Of a DNA stretch of 64,000 nt, positions 60,585 to 64,000 are shown in pieces. How positions within the stretch are numbered: position 1 is the stretch's first letter; each line of letters begins with the position of its first letter. Origin of the DNA: Chryseobacterium indologenes. GTDB lineage: Bacteria; Bacteroidota; Bacteroidia; Flavobacteriales; Weeksellaceae. Where the stretch lies: NCBI GenBank assembly GCA_002439165.1, contig DJTE01000038.1, positions 1-64,000 on the forward strand, written 5' to 3'. The notes below the pieces were generated by a model. That model searched no databases. It was not told the DNA's origin and worked only from the letters and a program-made list of their open reading frames with translations. Both the position numbers and the translations under genes were made by a program.

Positions 60585-62081
60585 ATGCAAATATATGAAG
60601 GGATTTCTGTGGGGTTGTACCTGTTACTGATGATAGGTATAGGCATATATTCTTATAGAAAATCAACAAGTAATTCAGAAGAGTTTTTAATAGGGGGAAG
60701 GAAAATGGGGGCGGCTGTTACAGCCCTGTCTGCAGGAGCTGCGGATATGAGTGGCTGGCTGCTGATGGGCGTTCCGGGAGCCATGTATTTATCAGGGATT
60801 TCCAGTTCCTGGATTGCGATCGGTTTAACAGCCGGGGCTTATCTCAACTATATTATTGTAGCACCGAGACTCAGGATTTATACGGAAGTTGCTCAGAATG
60901 CGATCACGCTGCCAGTATTTTTCGAAAACAGGTTTAAAAATAAAAACCATCTTCTGAAGATTGCTTCCTCCATTTTTATTCTGGTATTTTTTACACTTTA
61001 CACATCAGCCGGGATGGTATCCGGAGGAAAGCTGTTTGAATCGGCCTTCGGAATGGATTATACCGCAGGGTTGCTGCTTACCAGCCTGGTAGTTGTGCTG
61101 TATACTTTTTTAGGGGGATTTCTGGCAGTAAGTCTTACGGATTTTGTACAGGGAACCATTATGGTGCTGGCGCTGGTGATTGTGCCGATTGTTGCTATTT
61201 CGCAGATCGGCAGTTTTGAGGAAACTTTTTCTCTGATTGAAACAAAAGATCCTAAATACCTTGACCTGTTCAGAGGAACAACCACCGTCAGTATTGTATC
61301 TTTACTGGCCTGGGGGTTGGGATATTGCGGGCAGCCCCATATCCTGGTGCGTTTTATGGCCATTGATAAACCTAAAGATCTGGTCAAGGCAAGACGGATA
61401 GGGATCACATGGATGATTTTTACAGTTGCCGGGGCTTTGGCGATCGGTCTGGTGGGAATTGCCTATCTGCAGAAGTTTGATCTGCAGACAATGATGAAAT
61501 TCGACGGATCGAAAACAGAAGCTGAAACAATTTTCATTTATTTCTCCAGGATATTATTCCATCCGTTGATTGCAGGATTCCTGCTTACAGCTATTCTGGC
61601 TGCCGTGATGAGTACTATTTCTTCCCAGCTGCTGGTGACTTCCAGCTCACTCACGGAAGATATTTATAAAGCCTTTCTGAATAAGAGAGCTACTTCAAAG
61701 CAACTGCTGATTGCCAGCAGACTTTCTGTTTTGCTGGTGGCTATCGTAGCCGTGCTTTTATCATTGGATCCTAAAGACAGCATTCTCAATCTGGTGGGTA
61801 ATGCATGGGCAGGCTTCGGTTCCGCATTCGGGCCGCTGATTCTTTTATCTCTTTTATGGAAAAAAACTACCTGGCAGGGTGGTTTTGCGGGAATGCTGGC
61901 CGGCGGAGTTACGGTGCTGGCATGGGTTTACCTTCAGCATCCTTTCAAAGACTGGTATGAAATGATTCCCGGATTTACTTTATCCCTGATCACCAATGTC
62001 ACTGTTTCGTTACTTACCTACAAGCCGGATGCAATGATTGAAAGTGAATTTGATGAAGTAAATAAAATTATGAAGGAATAA
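60585..62081 (+). CDS. putP: sodium/proline symporter PutP
   Basis: The 498-residue protein has about 13 membrane segments of the sodium:solute symporter family. It carries the PutP landmarks SNSEEFLIGGRKMGAAVTAL and AADMSGWLLMGVPGAMYLSG, and later GYCGQPHILVRFMAIDKPKD and AAVMSTISSQLLVTSSSLTE, which line the Na+ and proline sites. It imports proline with Na+. No proline dehydrogenase gene is nearby. Confidence 0.92.
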   Translation: MQIYEGISVGLYLLLMIGIGIYSYRKSTSNSEEFLIGGRKMGAAVTALSAGAADMSGWLLMGVPGAMYLSGISSSWIAIGLTAGAYLNYIIVAPRLRIYTEVAQNAITLPVFFENRFKNKNHLLKIASSIFILVFFTLYTSAGMVSGGKLFESAFGMDYTAGLLLTSLVVVLYTFLGGFLAVSLTDFVQGTIMVLALVIVPIVAISQIGSFEETFSLIETKDPKYLDLFRGTTTVSIVSLLAWGLGYCGQPHILVRFMAIDKPKDLVKARRIGITWMIFTVAGALAIGLVGIAYLQKFDLQTMMKFDGSKTEAETIFIYFSRILFHPLIAGFLLTAILAAVMSTISSQLLVTSSSLTEDIYKAFLNKRATSKQLLIASRLSVLLVAIVAVLLSLDPKDSILNLVGNAWAGFGSAFGPLILLSLLWKKTTWQGGFAGMLAGGVTVLAWVYLQHPFKDWYEMIPGFTLSLITNVTVSLLTYKPDAMIESEFDEVNKIMKE

Positions 62082-62370
62082 TAAACATTTCCGATAAGTG
62101 AGGAAATAAAAATAAAGGGGCCGTCTCACTTTTGAGGTAACTACTTCCCCGATATGAGGTGATTCCGGGTTGTAATCTGAGAAAAAAAACTGATCGGGAA
62201 AAGGGGATGGGTTTTTGCCACTGACCAGATGAGTAACTGAAAAATTCATTACAGCTGATGTGGGAATAAAATGCAGTGACAAAAAAATAGAACAATGAAA
62301 ATAAATGCTTCATTCAGAATTACACAGTTCACCGAAAATTATTTATATTTAAGGAGTCATAAAAATTCAG

Positions 62371-63477
62371 ATGAAAAAACTCATGTTCATTACAGGAATC
62401 ATTGTACTGCTGGTTTTTATTTTCTTTTATAATTTTGGGGGACTGGATCTGTATCTGATGAATAAGATGAATAACACCCGGTTGCCTGATGAATATAAAA
62501 GTTATCAGAATATTGATACCGATAAACCTGTTGTTTTCGGAAAACATGAAATGAAGCTCATGTGGGATGACAGTTTTGAGCCGATACAGCATTTTATCAG
62601 TTCAAAAGGGGAGATGATTATTGTGGTGAGCCGGATTCCTAAAGACAGAGATCAGGAAGCGGTAGAAGATGAAGCCGTTGGAGGAGGTGTCCGGTTCCAT
62701 CAGGATTTTCATTTTTATAAACTGGATAAGGATGGAGAAATCAAAGATCATTATGTTTATCAACGGACTGATAAAAACAGAGAAGAGAAAATATTCGGAG
62801 ACTTCATTGTGAATGCGTATAAGAAATATTATAAAACCTGGATCACAGACGGAGATGCAGTACCGAAACCAATGATTATTCAGAATGAGGATCTGAAATG
62901 GGATGAAGAGCAGCAGGTAAAGCAGTATGAGAAGATCTATGAAGAGGCAGACTATTTTGATAATATCAGTAAAAGCTATCCTGAACAGGAAACAACCTAT
63001 TATCTGGACGGAAAATGGTATCAGATGCGAAGCAATACCAAGCTTACGGGCAGGGGCTATACAAGGCCAACCGACTTGAATAATCTTTTCAGACATTATT
63101 CTTCCAGTGAAATGCAGATGGTTCCCAACAGCTTCCCGGAAATAACACCGCTTTATTTTCAGAGAACAGAACTGGTGGAGTTTACCCATAGCGTGGGAGG
63201 AGGCTCGGCATCGTCTACGGCAAAAAACTGGAAAGGAGAATTGTACTGTCAGCTTCCGGTTGACCGGGATACTTTAAAATTCAAAATACCGATGTATTTT
63301 GAAAAAGGCTTTACCACGCAGAAGTTTTACGAAAGCCCCGGAGAAAAAATAAGAAAATATAAATCTGAACTGGAAAAACAATATTCACCCTACTTCTATT
63401 TTGCGGATAAGAGATTCAGTTTTCAGCTGTTTACCACCAGCGACCGCAAGCTTTATATGATCAAACCTGTCAGGTAA
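62371..63477 (+). CDS. hypothetical membrane-anchored protein
   Basis: A 368-residue protein with one N-terminal membrane segment (LMFITGIIVLLVFIFFYNFG, about 3-22) and a large exterior part rich in charged and aromatic residues. Stretches such as NAYKKYYKTWITDGDAVPKP and YQMRSNTKLTGRGYTRPTDL are distinctive, but I recognise no family. The downstream membrane protein is in the same frame, separated from it by a single TAA and 36 bases, so the two are probably co-transcribed. Confidence 0.75.
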   Translation: MKKLMFITGIIVLLVFIFFYNFGGLDLYLMNKMNNTRLPDEYKSYQNIDTDKPVVFGKHEMKLMWDDSFEPIQHFISSKGEMIIVVSRIPKDRDQEAVEDEAVGGGVRFHQDFHFYKLDKDGEIKDHYVYQRTDKNREEKIFGDFIVNAYKKYYKTWITDGDAVPKPMIIQNEDLKWDEEQQVKQYEKIYEEADYFDNISKSYPEQETTYYLDGKWYQMRSNTKLTGRGYTRPTDLNNLFRHYSSSEMQMVPNSFPEITPLYFQRTELVEFTHSVGGGSASSTAKNWKGELYCQLPVDRDTLKFKIPMYFEKGFTTQKFYESPGEKIRKYKSELEKQYSPYFYFADKRFSFQLFTTSDRKLYMIKPVR

Positions 63478-63513
63478 AATCAATCCATTTATAAAACAGA
63501 ATTTCAGAAACCT

Positions 63514-64000
63514 TTGAAAAAACTAATCAGCCATTTAAAATTCAGAATCAGTCAGAGTCTCAGAATATTAAACTTAAATCCCAGAGCCGGTCTCCCTGTT
63601 TTACTTATTTTCGGACTTTCAGTTGCGGTAAAGCTGCCCGGGGACTATTATTATCCCGGTGTATTTTTTACTCTCGCAGTATTGTTTCACTGTGAGCGGA
63701 AAGATATTCCTTTTCTGAAAAAAGTTTTTATTAAAAGCTGGCGGTGGGTAGTCATTCTGGAAGCGGCATGCATCTACACTATTCTGCTGCTGGGAAATAT
63801 TAATTATAAAATTGAAAAAACAGCCTTGTGTGGCTATTTCCTGATTCTTTTACTGGGAATAATTCCTCCGAAAACCAGGCCCTGGCTGACCGTACAGTGG
63901 AATTGCATTCCCAATGATCTATTTGAATGGAGGAGCTTTCTCAGAAAGAATACCTGGATATTTATGATAGGCTATGCCGCTGTTGTGCTTTCGTCTTATC
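63514..64000 (+). CDS. partial membrane protein running off the window end
   Basis: An open frame continues to the window end, giving at least 162 residues. The most likely start is the TTG at 63514 (KKLISHLKFRISQSLRILNL), since the first in-frame ATG is far downstream. It has at least three hydrophobic segments (PVLLIFGLSVAVKL, WVVILEAACIYTILLLG, LCGYFLILLLGIIPP) and a fourth at the end. The family is not recognisable from this part. It follows the anchored unknown protein by 36 bases. Confidence 0.7.
   Translation, partial: MKKLISHLKFRISQSLRILNLNPRAGLPVLLIFGLSVAVKLPGDYYYPGVFFTLAVLFHCERKDIPFLKKVFIKSWRWVVILEAACIYTILLLGNINYKIEKTALCGYFLILLLGIIPPKTRPWLTVQWNCIPNDLFEWRSFLRKNTWIFMIGYAAVVLSSY

Noticed and set aside
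62082..62370. Minus-strand frames downstream of putP
   Set aside because: Two overlapping frames of 81-90 codons, neither with coding-like composition; the stretch may be a dispersed non-coding sequence but I found no second copy in the window.
62602..63189. 195-codon minus-strand frame
   Set aside because: Antisense of the anchored protein at 62371-63477; its hydrophobicity reflects the complementary codons.
1..64000. tRNA, rRNA, CRISPR array, riboswitch
   Set aside because: No cloverleaf-like or rRNA-like stretch, no regularly spaced repeats and no known riboswitch core were seen in the gaps by eye; a covariance-model scan would be decisive.

Overview
The window looks like chromosome of a flavobacterium close to Chryseobacterium (Bacteroidota). 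The grounds are moderately AT-rich DNA, promoters of the Bacteroidota type (TAnnTTTG around -7, TTG around -33), few Shine-Dalgarno sites, and the gene families present: DUF2723/GT117 protein, DUF2480, TPR-membrane-HTH regulators, TSP3-rich surface proteins, GGMEH-type M1 peptidase. I saw no rRNA, tRNA, CRISPR array, intact insertion sequence or prophage.

Layout. 0.1-6.4 kb: two SDR oxidoreductases and an AraC regulator in one leftward run, a lone ScoMcrA-like head-domain protein, a second AraC regulator, a RibD/DHFR-like reductase, and a leftward Crp/Fnr - beta-rich envelope protein - DoxX run. 6.7-14.1 kb: a TPR-membrane-HTH regulator, a 1289-residue TSP3-repeat surface protein with a small secreted companion, and a pair of small HTH proteins. 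14.2-18.7 kb: WGR-DUF4240 protein, SUKH-like protein, di-haem cytochrome c peroxidase lipoprotein, an SDR with altered active site, a membrane XRE regulator. 19.2-27 kb: GT117-like membrane protein, bestrophin, DUF488, DUF2945, a lipoprotein, S66 peptidase, GNAT. 27.4-33.5 kb: two tandem TPR-membrane-HTH lipoproteins, a long AT-rich gap with a duplicated 15-mer, a membrane patatin with a small membrane partner. 33.5-43.9 kb: VOC protein, a frameshifted S41 peptidase, DinB, a TetX-like flavin monooxygenase with its AraC regulator, a TPR protein, small membrane proteins, an LLM oxidoreductase, a PanE-like reductase.

43.9-47.4 kb is the most coherent unit. A leftward run encodes superoxide dismutase, DUF2480 protein, FMN reductase and a [2Fe-2S] ferredoxin, followed by a bacterial [4Fe-4S] ferredoxin behind its own hairpin. 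It faces a divergent SufR-like Fe-S repressor. The shared intergenic region carries a perfect CAAC-N6-GTTG operator inside arms of 10 bp, placed over the -33 element of the superoxide dismutase promoter, and a second near-match (CAAC-N6-ATTG) in the leader of the regulator gene. This predicts an Fe-S-sensing switch for an oxidative-stress operon.

47.4-64 kb: SnoaL-like protein, sterol-desaturase-family protein, a 1859-residue repeat surface protein in tandem with an S74-chaperone fibre protein, TetR, a repeat protein, M1 aminopeptidase, PutP proline symporter, a membrane-anchored unknown, and a membrane protein cut by the window end. Several strong terminators and long perfect hairpins separate these units. 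Several intergenic stretches hold short ORFs that look like decayed or overlooked genes.
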